Assembly: GCA_003161815.1 (NCBI GenBank) | Contig: PMNN01000197.1 | Span: 1 to 5,885 of the forward strand | Direction of reading: 5' to 3' | DNA length: 5,885 nt | From: Methanobacterium sp. | GTDB taxonomy: Archaea; Methanobacteriota; Methanobacteria; Methanobacteriales; Methanobacteriaceae | Shown here: positions 5,851 through 5,885 of the stretch, one piece after another | Layout: each line of letters begins with the position of its first letter | How positions within the stretch are numbered: the stretch's first letter is position 1 | The notes under the pieces: generated by a model | What the model saw: the letters and a program-made list of their open reading frames with translations, nothing else | Databases searched by the model: none | Told to the model about the DNA's origin: nothing | Position numbers and translations under genes: made by a program

Positions 5851-5885
5851 AATAAAACAAAATAGGATCAAAGATATTATTAGCA
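5851..5885. other. Tail after the prenyltransferase gene
   Basis: These 35 AT-rich bases contain no start codon with a ribosome binding site and no T tract that would suggest a terminator. The prenyltransferase transcript may therefore continue past the window into a following gene. Confidence 0.4.

Noticed and set aside
1..5885. CRISPR arrays, transposases, integrase sites, tRNA or rRNA genes, defence or toxin-antitoxin cassettes
   Set aside because: No regularly spaced repeats, cloverleaf-like GC-rich segments or matching protein motifs were found on either strand; gaps between genes are short and AT-rich.

Overview
The window looks like a piece of an AT-rich methanogenic euryarchaeal chromosome, probably from the Methanobacteriales (Methanobacterium-like). 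Three things point to this. One gene encodes a UbiA-family enzyme that closely fits archaeal digeranylgeranylglyceryl phosphate synthase, a step specific to archaeal ether lipids. Shine-Dalgarno-like sites and TTTAAATA-type archaeal TATA boxes precede some of the genes. A receiver-only response regulator and a HEAT-repeat protein are also typical of these genomes. The assignment is inferred from protein character and not from a database match.

Layout from left to right. Positions 1-1320, minus strand: the first 440 codons of a protein with five N-terminal PBS-lyase-type HEAT repeats, a charged linker, and a C-terminal region built from at least three copies of an unrecognised helical module. 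The gene runs off the left edge. Positions 1321-1551: its AT-rich leader and promoter region, holding a 14-codon ORF with a good ribosome binding site and several short complementary segments. Positions 1552-4194, minus strand: an 880-residue U32-family protein (U32 barrel, DUF3656-like region, second U32-like half), similar in layout to the bacterial RlhA group of RNA hydroxylation proteins. Positions 4195-4335: AT-rich spacer with long A and T tracts. Positions 4336-4740, minus strand: a stand-alone receiver domain starting at TTG. Positions 4741-5013: a divergent, very AT-rich promoter region. Positions 5014-5850, plus strand: the lipid prenyltransferase. Positions 5851-5885: short tail without a gene.

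The genes do not form an obvious pathway. The three left-hand genes share a strand but are separated by 141-231 bp spacers with their own candidate promoters and U-rich stop signals, so they are probably separate transcripts. The prenyltransferase is a housekeeping lipid gene, the U32 protein is probably an RNA or cofactor modification enzyme, the receiver is an orphan signalling output, and the HEAT protein is a probable protein-interaction scaffold of unknown role.

No CRISPR array, transposase, tRNA, rRNA or clear defence cassette was seen. The least explained items are the repeated C-terminal module of the HEAT protein and the leader in front of that gene.
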